Positions 1-7,895 of a stretch of DNA of 24,328 nucleotides are shown piece after piece. This stretch comes from an uncultured Oscillospiraceae bacterium. GTDB taxonomy: Bacteria > Bacillota > Clostridia > Oscillospirales > Oscillospiraceae. The stretch lies in contig CAKUHJ010000010.1 of assembly GCA_934655935.1 (NCBI GenBank), positions 1 to 24,328 of the forward strand. Direction: 5' to 3'. How positions within the stretch are numbered: the first letter of the stretch is position 1; every line of letters starts with the position of its first letter. Below the pieces are notes generated by a model that had not been told where the DNA came from, did not search any database, and saw nothing but the letters and a program-made list of their open reading frames with translations. The translations under genes and the position numbers were made by a program.

Positions 1-2
1 AA

Positions 3-662
3 CCGCTGACCGAAGACTATATTTCACTTTATAAGGAAAACTCCGTGCTGAAGGCCAAGATGAAGATTCTGGTCGAGAAACTGGAGGAGTACCGCGCGCA
101 GGAGGCCTCCATGAAGCAGGCCGCCGCGGACGCGCAGGCCCGCGCGGACCGGATGCTGGCAGATGCGCAGGCACGCTGCAGCACGATGCTCCGCAGCGCG
201 GAGGTCTCGGCGCAGCAGTCGGCCATCCAGCAGGCGGTCGGCGCAGAGCAGGAGCGGCTGAATTACGCCAAGCAGACCGCCCTCAATTTCATTGAGGTGG
301 TGGAAAAGGATATCCGCGGGCATCTGGATCTGCTGGAAACGCTCAAGTCCCGTGACCTGACCGTGGAGGCGGCGCCCGGAAAGCCCGCCGAGCCGGAAAA
401 GCCCGTGCATGAGAAGCCCTACGACTGGCAGCTCGATATGCCGGCTGCGCCGGCTCCGCAGCAGCCGGAGTCTGCGCATAAGATTGCGGACGAGATTTCC
501 GTGAATCTGGAGCAGCTCATCGGCGCGGACGATACGCCGGCTGCGCCTGCGGCTCCCGCAGCGCCTGCCCGTCCGGCCCGCCCCTCGCATCCGGAGAGCG
601 CGACGATCAAATTTGACGATCTGAAGTTCGGCCGCAATTATGACCCGAACGGCAGCAAGTAA
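3..662 (+). CDS. divIVA: DivIVA domain cell-division/polarity protein, 5'-truncated by the window edge
   Basis: The reading frame is open from base 3, so the true start lies upstream of the window. The first readable residues (PLTEDYISLYKEN, then LKAKMKILVEKLEEYR) are the conserved core of DivIVA-family coiled-coil proteins of Firmicutes. These proteins recognise curved membrane at septa and poles and recruit division or wall-synthesis partners. After the core comes an Ala/Gln/Glu-rich coiled coil, up to about base 350. A Pro/Ala-rich linker follows, with repeated PAAPAA units at about 535-590. The gene ends in a short conserved-looking tail (IKFDDLKFGRNYD). An internal ATG at base 45 would start inside the core helix and has no ribosome binding site, so I do not use it. 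A strong terminator follows at once. The family call is confident; a specific role in this organism is inference. Confidence 0.9.
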   Translation, partial: PLTEDYISLYKENSVLKAKMKILVEKLEEYRAQEASMKQAAADAQARADRMLADAQARCSTMLRSAEVSAQQSAIQQAVGAEQERLNYAKQTALNFIEVVEKDIRGHLDLLETLKSRDLTVEAAPGKPAEPEKPVHEKPYDWQLDMPAAPAPQQPESAHKIADEISVNLEQLIGADDTPAAPAAPAAPARPARPSHPESATIKFDDLKFGRNYDPNGSK

Positions 663-673
663 ATCAGAGAAGC

Positions 674-713
674 AAAAATCCGCCGTTGGCAAGCTGCCAA
701 CGGCGGATTTTTT
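674..713. terminator. Bidirectional intrinsic terminator between divIVA and the convergent membrane-protein gene
   Basis: An 18-bp perfect stem (674-691 with 695-712) encloses a 3-base loop AGC. The stem core is TCCGCCGTTGGC. Runs of A on the left and T on the right make it function as a terminator on both strands, which fits the two convergent genes ending beside it. Confidence 0.93.
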
Positions 714-722
714 CCATAAAAC

Positions 723-1475
723 TTATTTCAGCTGAAACGTATAGTATACAGCGCCGAGCAGCTCCAGGCCGACGGCCGCAAACATGCAGTAGTAGGCCAG
801 AACCGGGCCGCAGATCAGGCAGAGCACAGTCAGCGCCGCCCACAGCGCGCACGGGAAATAGAGCAGCAGCGGATTGAAGCGGGCCGGGAAAAGCGCCAGG
901 CGCTTTTTTCCAAGCCGAATGCGGCCAGCGTCCTTTGAAGCAAGGAACGCGCACAGCGCGACGCCGACGAGCACAACCAGCAGCAGCGCCACGGGGACGA
1001 TGGTCCGCGCGTTTGCGCCGAAGCCACGGCTGAGAAGGAAGAAGACGACGCCTGCGCTGGCTGTGGCCAGAGAGAACGTAAAGAACTCTGCGTGGTAGAG
1101 CTGCCATACCATATACAGGCAGTAGCTCAGCGCATGCAGCAGATAAATGTGCATCAGGAACGTCGTCCAGTACAGCCGAAGCAGAAGCGCCGTTACAAAC
1201 CCAAGCGCGCCGAAGGCGAGCACATAGAAGCTGATCGTCCGCACAAGCGGCTTCTTCGCAAGGATTGCGGCGGCAATGGCGGCGGCAAACAGCAGCCCGC
1301 AGACGATCATTGCGATTCCGCAGGCCGAGCGGACGGCTGCAAATCCGTCTGCCGTGGCATAGTACCGGCCGAGCCGCCGCAGCAGCGTCAGCACGGCGAG
1401 CATGAGGGCGAAGGCGGCTGGAATCTTATAGACAACAGCCTGATTTTCGGTTTTGTTCGTAGCAGTTTTCGTCAT
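723..1475 (-). CDS. Uncharacterised polytopic membrane protein
   Basis: This 250-residue protein is mostly hydrophobic. About seven membrane segments can be picked out: an N-terminal one after a charged MTKTATNKTENQ leader, then segments around the stretches AMIVCGLLFAAAIAAAILA, FYVLAFGALGFVTALLL, HALSYCLYMVW, AGVVFFLL, VALLLVVLVGVALCAFLA and a C-terminal pair. I see no catalytic motif and cannot name a family. The start at 1475 is chosen because AAGGACAGGAAG lies just upstream on the coding strand; a start further upstream (1523) would enter rsmE. It begins 25 bases after the rsmE stop and is probably co-transcribed with it. It ends at the terminator shared with divIVA. The function is unknown. 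Confidence 0.75.
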   Translation of the reverse strand: MTKTATNKTENQAVVYKIPAAFALMLAVLTLLRRLGRYYATADGFAAVRSACGIAMIVCGLLFAAAIAAAILAKKPLVRTISFYVLAFGALGFVTALLLRLYWTTFLMHIYLLHALSYCLYMVWQLYHAEFFTFSLATASAGVVFFLLSRGFGANARTIVPVALLLVVLVGVALCAFLASKDAGRIRLGKKRLALFPARFNPLLLYFPCALWAALTVLCLICGPVLAYYCMFAAVGLELLGAVYYTFQLK

Positions 1476-1500
1476 GTTCTTCCTGTCCTTTTCGCAGGGC

Positions 1501-2235
1501 TCAGTCCAGCGCGCCGGCGGCAAACAGAACCGCGCTCAGCGCGCAGAGCGGGGCGGTTTCACAGCGCAGAATCCGCGGGCCCAGCGAGCATATTTTCATC
1601 TGATATTTTTGCGCCAGCAGAACCTCTTCGGCGCTGAAGCCGCCCTCCGGCCCGGTGACGATGGAGGCGGTTTGATAAGCGCCGCCGCCGACGGCGGCGC
1701 GCAGGGGAAGCGTCCGCTCGTTTTCATACGGGAACAGCGCCAGCTCCGCGCCGGACGCGCGGGCAAGCGCGGCCTCGAACGAGCCAAGCGCCAGAACCTG
1801 CGGAATGCGCCCGCGCCCGGACTGTTCCGCGGCGGAGGCGGCAATTTTCTGCCAGCGCTCAAGCTTTTTTGCAAGGCTTTTTTCATCGGGCCTGGCCACG
1901 CAGCGCGAGGAGGGGAAGGCGACAATTTCGCCTGCGCCAAGCTCGGTTGCCTTCTGGATGACGTGCTCGAGCTTATCGGCCTTCGCAAACGCCATATAGA
2001 CGCTGCAGAAAACGCGGGGCTCGGCGGCGGAAGCAGCCGCGCTGTGCACGACCAGGCTGTACTGGCCCGCGCTGACGTCGCTGACGGTGCAGGCATAATC
2101 CGTGCCGCTGCCGTCGCAGAGCGTGACGGCGTCGCCCGGCTTGAGGCGCAGCACCTTCGCATGCGCGGCATTTTCGCCTGTGAGCGTCAAAAAACGGCCG
2201 TTTTCCGGCCCAATGGAGACAAAAAACTTCGGCAG
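1501..2235 (-). CDS. rsmE: 16S rRNA (uracil1498-N3)-methyltransferase RsmE, apparent CTG start
   Basis: RsmE methylates N3 of U1498 in 16S rRNA using SAM, in the cytoplasm. The protein shows the family pattern. An N-terminal PUA-like part contains NAAHAKVLRLKPGD. The SPOUT methyltransferase domain carries KADKLEHVIQKATELG, ERW, the SAM-binding loop IVTGPEGGFSAEE and the knot motif LGPRILRCETA. The family almost always begins M-P-x-F-F-V. Here the matching residues LPKFFV start at a CTG codon (2233-2235), preceded at 6 bases by AGGTGA. No ATG, GTG or TTG lies between the upstream in-frame stop (2242-2244) and that point. The first conventional start is a TTG at 2188-2190, which would delete the conserved N-terminus. 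With the CTG start the protein is 244 residues, normal for the family. Confidence 0.9.
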   Translation of the reverse strand: MPKFFVSIGPENGRFLTLTGENAAHAKVLRLKPGDAVTLCDGSGTDYACTVSDVSAGQYSLVVHSAAASAAEPRVFCSVYMAFAKADKLEHVIQKATELGAGEIVAFPSSRCVARPDEKSLAKKLERWQKIAASAAEQSGRGRIPQVLALGSFEAALARASGAELALFPYENERTLPLRAAVGGGAYQTASIVTGPEGGFSAEEVLLAQKYQMKICSLGPRILRCETAPLCALSAVLFAAGALD

Positions 2236-2287
2236 CTTCGTTCACCTGCCCGCTTTTTAAACTATGCCTAGAGTCTATACCCGAAAT

Positions 2288-2316
2288 ATTATAGCAGATT
2301 GGGTTCTGCTTCGCAA
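2288..2316 (-). promoter_or_regulatory. Promoter of rsmE and the membrane-protein gene
   Basis: Read on the minus strand, a -35 box TTGCGA (2311-2316) is separated by exactly 17 bases from a perfect -10 box TATAAT (2288-2293). The -10 is preceded by TGC, giving an extended -10 element. It lies about 53 bases upstream of the proposed CTG start of rsmE and no other gene lies between. Confidence 0.85.
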
Positions 2317-2356
2317 GAGGAAAAACGGGCTGGAACGGGAAATGTTGTGCATTTAT

Positions 2357-2393
2357 GGAAAAGGAGCCCGCCGGACCCGGAGATCCGGCGGGC
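2357..2393 (-). terminator. Intrinsic terminator of nadE
   Basis: A 10-bp GC-rich stem GCCCGCCGGA/TCCGGCGGGC (2366-2375 with 2384-2393) has an 8-base loop. On the minus strand it is followed by TCCTTTTCC. It sits a few bases after the nadE stop codon and separates nadE from the rsmE promoter. Confidence 0.85.
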
Positions 2394-2398
2394 GAAGG

Positions 2399-4309
2399 TT
2401 ACAGCGTCTCAAGCTCGCGGAGCCATGCCGCGGCGCAGGCGTCGCTTGGCATCCGCCAGTCGCCGCGCGGCGAGAGCGTAACGGAGCCGACCTTCGGCCC
2501 GTCCGGCAGGCAGCTGCGCTTGAACTGCTGGGCAAAGAAGCGGCGGTAGAAGCTTCTGAGCCAGAAAAGCAGCGTTTCGTCGGCATAGCGGCCCTGCATG
2601 GCATGCTTTGCCAGGAACAGAATTTTTTTCGGCGAGAAGCCGAAGCGGAGTACATAATAAAGGTAAAAATCGTGCAGCTCATAGGGGCCGACCAGCTCCT
2701 CGGTACGCTGGGCGATTTCTCCGTCGTCGCGCGCGGGCAGCAGCTCCGGGCTGACCGGCGTGTCCAGAATGTCCAGCAGCACGCGGCGCAGCGCCTCGCT
2801 TTCGGCATTTTCCGCCTCGCAGCGGACGATGTGCCGTACCAGCGTCTTCGGAACGCCCGCGTTCACGCCGTACATACTCATATGGTCGCCGTTGTAGGTG
2901 GCCCAGCCGAGCGCAAGCTCGCTCAGATCGCCGGTTCCCACGACAAGGCCGCCCGTCTGGTTTGCAAGGTCCATCAGCACCAGCGTCCGCACGCGCGCCT
3001 GCGCGTTTTCAAAGGTGACGTCCTGCGCCTGTTCGCTCTGGCCAATATCGGCAAGATGACTGCGGACCGTGTCCGCAATCCGGATTTCGCGGAAGCGGAC
3101 GCCCAGCTCGGCGCACAGGAGCTCCGCATTTGCGCGGGTGCGCTGCGTGGTGCCGAAGCACGGCATGGTAACGGCCAGGACGTCCTGCGCGCCGCGGCCC
3201 AGAAGCTTCATTGCGCGCGCGGCGACCAGCAGCGCCAGGCAGCTGTCAAGACCGCCGGAGACGCCGACGACGGCGGTTTTCGCATGCGCGTGGGAAAGCC
3301 GCTTTGCAAGGCCGGAGGCCTGAATGCTCAGAATGAGCGCGCAGCGCTCGGCGCGCGTATCGTCCTGCGCGGGCACGAACGGCGTGGGGGAAACCGGCCT
3401 CGTGAGGCTGAGCGCCTGCAGCGGCATGGAGAAGCGGATCGTCTCATAGCCGCAGGCGCAGGGGGGAAAGCTTGTGCTGCGGCAGCGCTCGCGCGTCATG
3501 CGCTCCACGTCCAGCTCCGTGCAGGCAAAGCCCTCGCCGAAGGGCACGCTCTGGTCCAGGAGCGTGCCGTTTTCCGAAATCAGATTGTGCGCGGCGAAGA
3601 CCATATCGGTGCTCGATTCGCCGCAGCCGGCGTCCGCGTAGACATAGCCGCACAGAAGCCGGGCGGACTGCTGCGCAACCAGCGCGCGGCGGTAGTCCGC
3701 CTTGCCGGCGGTTTCGTCGCTCGCGGAAAGATTGACGATCACCGTCGCACCGGCCAGCGCGTGCTGCGTGCTGGGCGGAAGCGGGGCCCAGAGGTCCTCG
3801 CAGATTTCCGCGCCCACGCAGAACTCCGGCAGCTCCTGGCAGCGAAGCAGCAGCTTCGGGCCGAAGGGGACCTGCTGTCCGGCGAGGAAAACCGTCCTGT
3901 TTTCCTCCGGCGCGGGGACAAAATAGCGCCGCTCATAAAACTCTCCGTAGTTCGGCAGCTGTGTTTTCGGAATCAGACCCAGGAGCTTTCCACGGTACAG
4001 CGCCGCCGCGCAGTTGTAAAGCTTGGCGTCCACGCAGACCGGGAGGCCCACAAAAAACAGCGTTCCCAGCGAGCGGCTTTCATCCAGAAGCGCCTGAAGC
4101 GCGCACAGGGCGGCGTCCTGCAGCGGCCTTTGCAGGAACAGCTCCCCGCAGGTATAGCCCGTGAGGCCAAGCTCCGGAAAAACGGCCAGCTGCGCGCCGC
4201 AGCCGGCGGCCCTGCGCATGCCCTCGGCGGTCTGCTGCGCGTTATAGGCGCAGTCCGCCACGCGCAGCGCGGGCGAAACGGCGCAGACCCGGATAAAGCC
4301 GTGAATCAT
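2399..4309 (-). CDS. nadE: Glutamine-dependent NAD+ synthetase
   Basis: This enzyme makes NAD+ from nicotinic acid adenine dinucleotide, ATP and glutamine, the last step of NAD biosynthesis. The 636 residues hold two domains. The N-terminal nitrilase-type glutaminase (about 1-290) has a visible catalytic triad: Glu46 in VFPELGLTGY, Lys115 in IPKTQLPNYGEFYE and Cys170 in GAEICEDLW. The C-terminal ATP-pyrophosphatase synthetase (about 320-636) has the SGGLDS loop at 351-356, then the conserved stretches MPCFGTT, VVGTGDLSELALGW and TYNGDHMSMYGVN. The length fits the long glutamine-using bacterial type, so no separate amidotransferase is needed. The ATG at 4309 follows GGACGG on the coding strand. 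The gene has its own promoter and terminator. Confidence 0.97.
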   Translation of the reverse strand: MIHGFIRVCAVSPALRVADCAYNAQQTAEGMRRAAGCGAQLAVFPELGLTGYTCGELFLQRPLQDAALCALQALLDESRSLGTLFFVGLPVCVDAKLYNCAAALYRGKLLGLIPKTQLPNYGEFYERRYFVPAPEENRTVFLAGQQVPFGPKLLLRCQELPEFCVGAEICEDLWAPLPPSTQHALAGATVIVNLSASDETAGKADYRRALVAQQSARLLCGYVYADAGCGESSTDMVFAAHNLISENGTLLDQSVPFGEGFACTELDVERMTRERCRSTSFPPCACGYETIRFSMPLQALSLTRPVSPTPFVPAQDDTRAERCALILSIQASGLAKRLSHAHAKTAVVGVSGGLDSCLALLVAARAMKLLGRGAQDVLAVTMPCFGTTQRTRANAELLCAELGVRFREIRIADTVRSHLADIGQSEQAQDVTFENAQARVRTLVLMDLANQTGGLVVGTGDLSELALGWATYNGDHMSMYGVNAGVPKTLVRHIVRCEAENAESEALRRVLLDILDTPVSPELLPARDDGEIAQRTEELVGPYELHDFYLYYVLRFGFSPKKILFLAKHAMQGRYADETLLFWLRSFYRRFFAQQFKRSCLPDGPKVGSVTLSPRGDWRMPSDACAAAWLRELETL

Positions 4310-4351
4310 AAATCATCCGTCCTTTTCTGAATTCGTTTTAATTGTGACGTT

Positions 4352-4380
4352 ATCATAGCATGCATTTGCCGCAGGGACAA
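4352..4380 (-). promoter_or_regulatory. Promoter of nadE
   Basis: On the minus strand TTGTCC (4375-4380) and TATGAT (4352-4357) are 17 bases apart, and TGC before the -10 makes it an extended -10. It lies 43 bases upstream of the nadE ATG and is back to back with the rightward promoter at 4412-4440. Confidence 0.75.
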
Positions 4381-4411
4381 GAGCGCAGCGGTGAAAATCA
4401 TGAATCAGCGC

Positions 4412-4440
4412 TTGCAAAAAGGCGAAAAAAACGATATGAT
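4412..4440 (+). promoter_or_regulatory. Promoter of the rpiR-flavoprotein-cmk-plsC-ispH operon
   Basis: TTGCAA (4412-4417) and TATGAT (4435-4440) are separated by 17 bases. A short inverted repeat TCCGGC/GCCGGA (4448-4453 and 4460-4465) lies just after the -10 box, at or near the expected transcript start. It could be an operator or a 5' RNA hairpin. Confidence 0.75.
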
Positions 4441-4482
4441 GTTATCGTCCGGCACTTTGGCCGGAGCAGGGAGGGGTCTTAC

Positions 4483-5343
4483 ATGGCATCGGATATTCTC
4501 AGCGGCATCCAGAGCCGGATTCCCGGCTTTTCCAAGGGACAGAAGCAGATTGCCGCGTATATTCTTGAGTCGTATGACAAGGCGGCGTTCATGACGGCCG
4601 GAAAGCTCGGCAAAACGGTCGGCGTTTCCGAGTCCACGGTTGTGCGCTTCGCGGTCGAGCTCGGCTTTGAGGGCTATCCGGAGATGCAGAAGACCCTGCA
4701 GGAGCTTGTGCGCAATAAGCTCACCAGCGTCCAGCGCATTGAGGTCGCGAACGACCGCTTCGGGAACCACGATATCGTCTCCAGCGTGCTGCACGGCGAT
4801 ATGGAGGCCATCCGCGCCACGGACGAGGCGCTCAGCCGCGCCGAGCTTGAGGCAAGCGTGCACGCGATTTTGTCCGCGCGGCGGATTTATATTGTAGGCG
4901 TGCGTTCCTCCGCGGCGCTGGCCAGCTATCTGAATTTTTATTTCCGGAATATTTTTGACAATGTCCGCCTCGTCTCCTCCACGGCGACGAGCGAAATGTT
5001 TGAGCAGCTGCTCCGCGTGACGAAGGAGGACGTCGTCATCGGCATCAGCCTTCCGCGCTATTCCAGCCGCACGGTCAAGGTGATGCAGTACGCAAAATCC
5101 GCCGGCGCGGCCGTCATTGCCATCACCGACAAGCCGGAGGCGCCCGCCGGAAAGGCGGCGGACCATGTGCTGGTGGCAAAGAGCAACATGGTCTCGGTCG
5201 TGGACTCGCTTGTCGCGCCGATGAGCGTGATCAACGCGCTTGTCGTCGCCGTGGGGCGGCGGCAGGAGCAGAAAATGTCCCGCACGTTCCAGGATCTGGA
5301 GCAGCTCTGGGACGATTACGACGTCTATGAGCGCGTGGAGTAA
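4483..5343 (+). CDS. MurR/RpiR family transcriptional regulator (HTH plus SIS domain)
   Basis: The protein has 286 residues in the usual two-domain layout of the family. An N-terminal helix-turn-helix (about 1-77) has the signature SKGQKQIAAYIL, then VGVSESTVVRFAVELGFEGY. A C-terminal SIS (sugar isomerase) domain (about 110-260) is expected to bind a phosphosugar; YIVGVRSSAALASYL and VIGISLPRYSSRTVKV are the typical loops. The ATG at 4483 is chosen because GGGAGGGG lies 6 bases upstream; an upstream GTG would add unrelated residues and precede the promoter. It is the first gene of a rightward operon and its last 17 bases overlap the flavoprotein gene. The family is clear. Its effector and targets cannot be read from sequence, and the following genes are not obviously sugar genes. 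Confidence 0.92.
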   Translation: MASDILSGIQSRIPGFSKGQKQIAAYILESYDKAAFMTAGKLGKTVGVSESTVVRFAVELGFEGYPEMQKTLQELVRNKLTSVQRIEVANDRFGNHDIVSSVLHGDMEAIRATDEALSRAELEASVHAILSARRIYIVGVRSSAALASYLNFYFRNIFDNVRLVSSTATSEMFEQLLRVTKEDVVIGISLPRYSSRTVKVMQYAKSAGAAVIAITDKPEAPAGKAADHVLVAKSNMVSVVDSLVAPMSVINALVVAVGRRQEQKMSRTFQDLEQLWDDYDVYERVE

Positions 5344-6580
5344 GCGCGTCGCCGTGGTCGGCGGCGGCGCAGCCGGCATGATGGCCGCCATTACGGCCGC
5401 GCAGCAGGGCGCGGCCGTCGTACTGCTGGAGAAAAACGAAAAGCTCGGCAAAAAGCTGTTTATTACCGGCAAGGGCCGCTGCAACGTGACAAACGACTGC
5501 GCGGCGGAGGAGGTCCTGAAAAACGTCACCTCCAATCCGCGCTTTCTGTACAGCGCCCTTTCGGCCTTCCCGCCGTCCGCGGCCATGGACTTTTTTGAAA
5601 GGAACGGATGCCCGCTCAAGGTGGAGCGCGGAAACCGTGTATTTCCCGTGACGGACAAAGCCGGAAGCGTCATCGACGCGCTGCGCAGCGCGCTGCGCGC
5701 CGCAGGCGTTTCGGTGCGGCTGAATACCGCCGTTTCTGGCCTCGCAGTCTCGGACGGACGGATCACAGGCCTGAAAACGGCGCACGGGCCGCTTGCCTGC
5801 GAGGCGGCGATTCTGGCCTGCGGCGGCTGCTCCTATCCCGCCACGGGCTCCACCGGGGACGGCTATGCGCTTGCCCGTGCGTTCGGGCATACGGTGATCG
5901 AGCCGGTGGGCTCTCTGGTGCCGCTGGTTGTAAAGGGGCATGAATGCGCGCAGCTGCAGGGGCTTTCGCTCCGCAATGTGCGCCTGCGGCTGAAAAACAG
6001 CCGTGGAAAGACCGTTTTTGAGGATTTCGGAGAGCTTCTTTTTACGCACTTTGGCCTCTCCGGGCCGCTGGTGCTTTCCGCAAGCGCGCACATGGGGAGA
6101 AAAGAGGAGGCGTTTTTCGCCGAGCTGGACCTCAAGCCCGCGCTTTCTGAAAAGCAGCTGGACGAGCGGCTTCTCCGCGATTTTGAAAAATACCGGAACC
6201 GGGACTTTGAAAACGCGCTGGCAGACCTCCTGCCGGCCTCGCTGATACCGGTTGTGGTGCGCCGGAGCGGCGTCGCGCCGGAGGAAAAGGTGCATTCTGT
6301 CACGAAGCAGCAGCGAAGGGTGCTTCTGGAAACGCTCAAGTGCCTTTCCTTTGAAATTGCCTGCAAGGCGCCCGTCGAGCAGGCCATTGTGACCGCCGGA
6401 GGCGTGAAGGTCTCCGAGGTCGATCCCAAAACCATGGAATCCAGGCTTGTTTCCGGCCTTTACTTTGCCGGGGAGCTTCTGGATCTGGACGCCTATACGG
6501 GCGGCTTTAATCTTCAGTTGGCCTGGGCTACGGGCCGCGCGGCCGGACTTGCCGCCGCGCAGAAGGAGGAAACACCATGA
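5327..6580 (+). CDS. HI0933/BaiN-like NAD(P)/FAD-dependent oxidoreductase
   Basis: This is a 417-residue flavoprotein. A Rossmann FAD-binding motif VVGGGAAGMMAA lies at residues 10-21, and the family hallmark ITGKGRCNVTND follows at about 45-57. The C-terminus carries GLYFAGELLDLDAYTGGFNLQ and WATGRAAG, also diagnostic. The family includes proteins annotated as YhiN, HI0933 and BaiN; the last has been linked to bile-acid 7-dehydroxylation, but most members have no assigned substrate and I do not propose one. The start ATG at 5327 lies inside the end of the regulator gene and has only a weak ribosome binding site, which suggests translational coupling. The stop overlaps cmk by 4 bases (ATGA). 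A flavoprotein of this family directly before cmk is a common arrangement in Clostridia. Confidence 0.9.
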   Translation: MSAWSKRVAVVGGGAAGMMAAITAAQQGAAVVLLEKNEKLGKKLFITGKGRCNVTNDCAAEEVLKNVTSNPRFLYSALSAFPPSAAMDFFERNGCPLKVERGNRVFPVTDKAGSVIDALRSALRAAGVSVRLNTAVSGLAVSDGRITGLKTAHGPLACEAAILACGGCSYPATGSTGDGYALARAFGHTVIEPVGSLVPLVVKGHECAQLQGLSLRNVRLRLKNSRGKTVFEDFGELLFTHFGLSGPLVLSASAHMGRKEEAFFAELDLKPALSEKQLDERLLRDFEKYRNRDFENALADLLPASLIPVVVRRSGVAPEEKVHSVTKQQRRVLLETLKCLSFEIACKAPVEQAIVTAGGVKVSEVDPKTMESRLVSGLYFAGELLDLDAYTGGFNLQLAWATGRAAGLAAAQKEETP

Positions 6581-7260
6581 CGAACGCTTCCTATACCGCC
6601 GTCGCAATCGACGGCCCCTCGGGCGCGGGGAAAAGCACGCTTGCCCGCGCCGCAGCCGGGGAGCTTGGCTATTTATATGTGGATACCGGCGCAATTTACC
6701 GCACGGTCGGCTACCATATGTGGCTGATGGGCATCGGCCCGCGGGACACCGACGGCATTACGCGGCTTCTGGACGACGTCAACATCGACATCCGCCACGA
6801 GCCGGACGGTGTACAGCATATGATTCTCAACGGCTTTGACGTGACGGACGAGCTGCGGACGCCGGAAATGTCACGCTATGCTTCGGGCGTGTCGGCGCAG
6901 CCAGCTGTGCGCGCGTTTCTTCTGGATATGCAGCGCGAATTTGCGCGCAGCCACAATGTCATTATGGACGGCCGGGATATCGGAACCGTCGTGCTGCCGG
7001 ACGCAAAGGTCAAAATTTTTCTCACGGCCTCCCAGGAAATCCGCGCGCAGCGCCGCCTGGCGGAGCTTCTGGCGCGCGGGGAGAAGGCGGATTTCCAGCA
7101 GCTTCTTGCGCAGATGCGCCAGCGTGACAAGCAGGATTCCGAGCGCGCGATTGCGCCGCTCCGGCCCGCGAAGGACGCGGTTGTGCTGGATACGTCCGGG
7201 CTGGATTTCCACCAGAGCCTTGAAAAAATTCTGAGCGTTATCAGGGAGAAGCAGTCATGA
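6577..7260 (+). CDS. cmk: Cytidylate kinase
   Basis: The enzyme phosphorylates CMP and dCMP with ATP in pyrimidine nucleotide recycling. The 227-residue protein shows the P-loop GPSGAGKST at residues 13-21, then YVDTGAIYR. The CMP-binding and lid motifs are DGRDIGTVVLPDAKVKIFLTAS and RQRDKQDSERAIAPLRPA, which are characteristic of bacterial Cmk. AAGGAGG precedes the ATG. The start overlaps the flavoprotein stop by 4 bases and the stop overlaps plsC by 4 bases (ATGA at both joints), so the operon is translationally coupled. The length is standard. Confidence 0.97.
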   Translation: MTNASYTAVAIDGPSGAGKSTLARAAAGELGYLYVDTGAIYRTVGYHMWLMGIGPRDTDGITRLLDDVNIDIRHEPDGVQHMILNGFDVTDELRTPEMSRYASGVSAQPAVRAFLLDMQREFARSHNVIMDGRDIGTVVLPDAKVKIFLTASQEIRAQRRLAELLARGEKADFQQLLAQMRQRDKQDSERAIAPLRPAKDAVVLDTSGLDFHQSLEKILSVIREKQS

Positions 7261-7895
7261 CCTTCTGGTATCGGGTTTGCTATTGGATTTGCCGCATCGG
7301 CCTGTTTTTCTGGCATCCGTCGCTGCGTGTGACGGGGCTTTCCAACGTGCCGGCGGGGCGCGTGATTCTCTGCGCCAACCACTCCGGCATGGCCGACCCC
7401 ATCTGGCTGCTGCTGGCGCTGAATTCGCCGAAGATGATCCGGATTCTGGCCAAGCAGGAGCTGCGGCAGGTGCCGGTCGTCGGCTGGGTGATGGAAAAAT
7501 TCCGCATTATTTTTGTCCGCCGCGGCGAGCATGACGCGCCCGCCGTGGACGAATGCGTACGCGCGCTGCGCGAGGAGAACGACCGGCTTCTGGTTTTTAT
7601 TGAGGGTACGCGCTGCAACGGCAGCAAGCACGTCCGGGCGAAAACGGGCGCGGTGCGCATGGCGCTCGCCGCGGACGCCCCGGTCCTGCCGGTTTTTATC
7701 ACCAGGAACAAAACGCCGTTCTGCCCCATCGAGGTGAAGTTCGGCCATCCGTACCGGATAGAGGACGTTTCTGCGGAGGATTCCCAGGCCTGCCACCGGG
7801 CCGCGGACGAGCTGCTGGCAAAAATTTATACACTGGGCGGAGACAGCTATGCAGATCATATTGGCGAAAACAGCGGGCTTCTGCTTCGGAGTTGA
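7257..7895 (+). CDS. plsC: 1-acyl-sn-glycerol-3-phosphate acyltransferase (PlsC family)
   Basis: PlsC transfers an acyl chain to lysophosphatidate to make phosphatidate in the membrane lipid pathway. The 212-residue protein has a hydrophobic N-terminus (VCYWICRIGLFFW) that probably associates with the membrane. The catalytic HX4D motif is in NHSGMAD (His42, Asp47). Then follow the substrate-site FVRRGE and the EGTR box (residues 115-118), and a late PVLPVFI block. It overlaps cmk by 4 bases. Its last 47 bases overlap the start of ispH, so about 15 C-terminal residues are encoded over the ispH N-terminus in another frame. The family is secure; the exact acyl-acceptor preference is inferred. 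Confidence 0.93.
   Translation: MTFWYRVCYWICRIGLFFWHPSLRVTGLSNVPAGRVILCANHSGMADPIWLLLALNSPKMIRILAKQELRQVPVVGWVMEKFRIIFVRRGEHDAPAVDECVRALREENDRLLVFIEGTRCNGSKHVRAKTGAVRMALAADAPVLPVFITRNKTPFCPIEVKFGHPYRIEDVSAEDSQACHRAADELLAKIYTLGGDSYADHIGENSGLLLRS

Noticed and set aside
2264..4330. A long rightward open frame (over 680 codons) opposite nadE
   Set aside because: It is the mirror of a GC-rich real gene. Its product is Arg/Ala/Gly/Gln-rich with no recognisable domain, it has no ribosome binding site, and nadE on the other strand has all its catalytic motifs.
4405..6694. Leftward open frames opposite the regulator and flavoprotein genes
   Set aside because: The products are low-complexity and Arg/His-rich, and the forward genes show full family motifs. 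These are codon-bias shadows.
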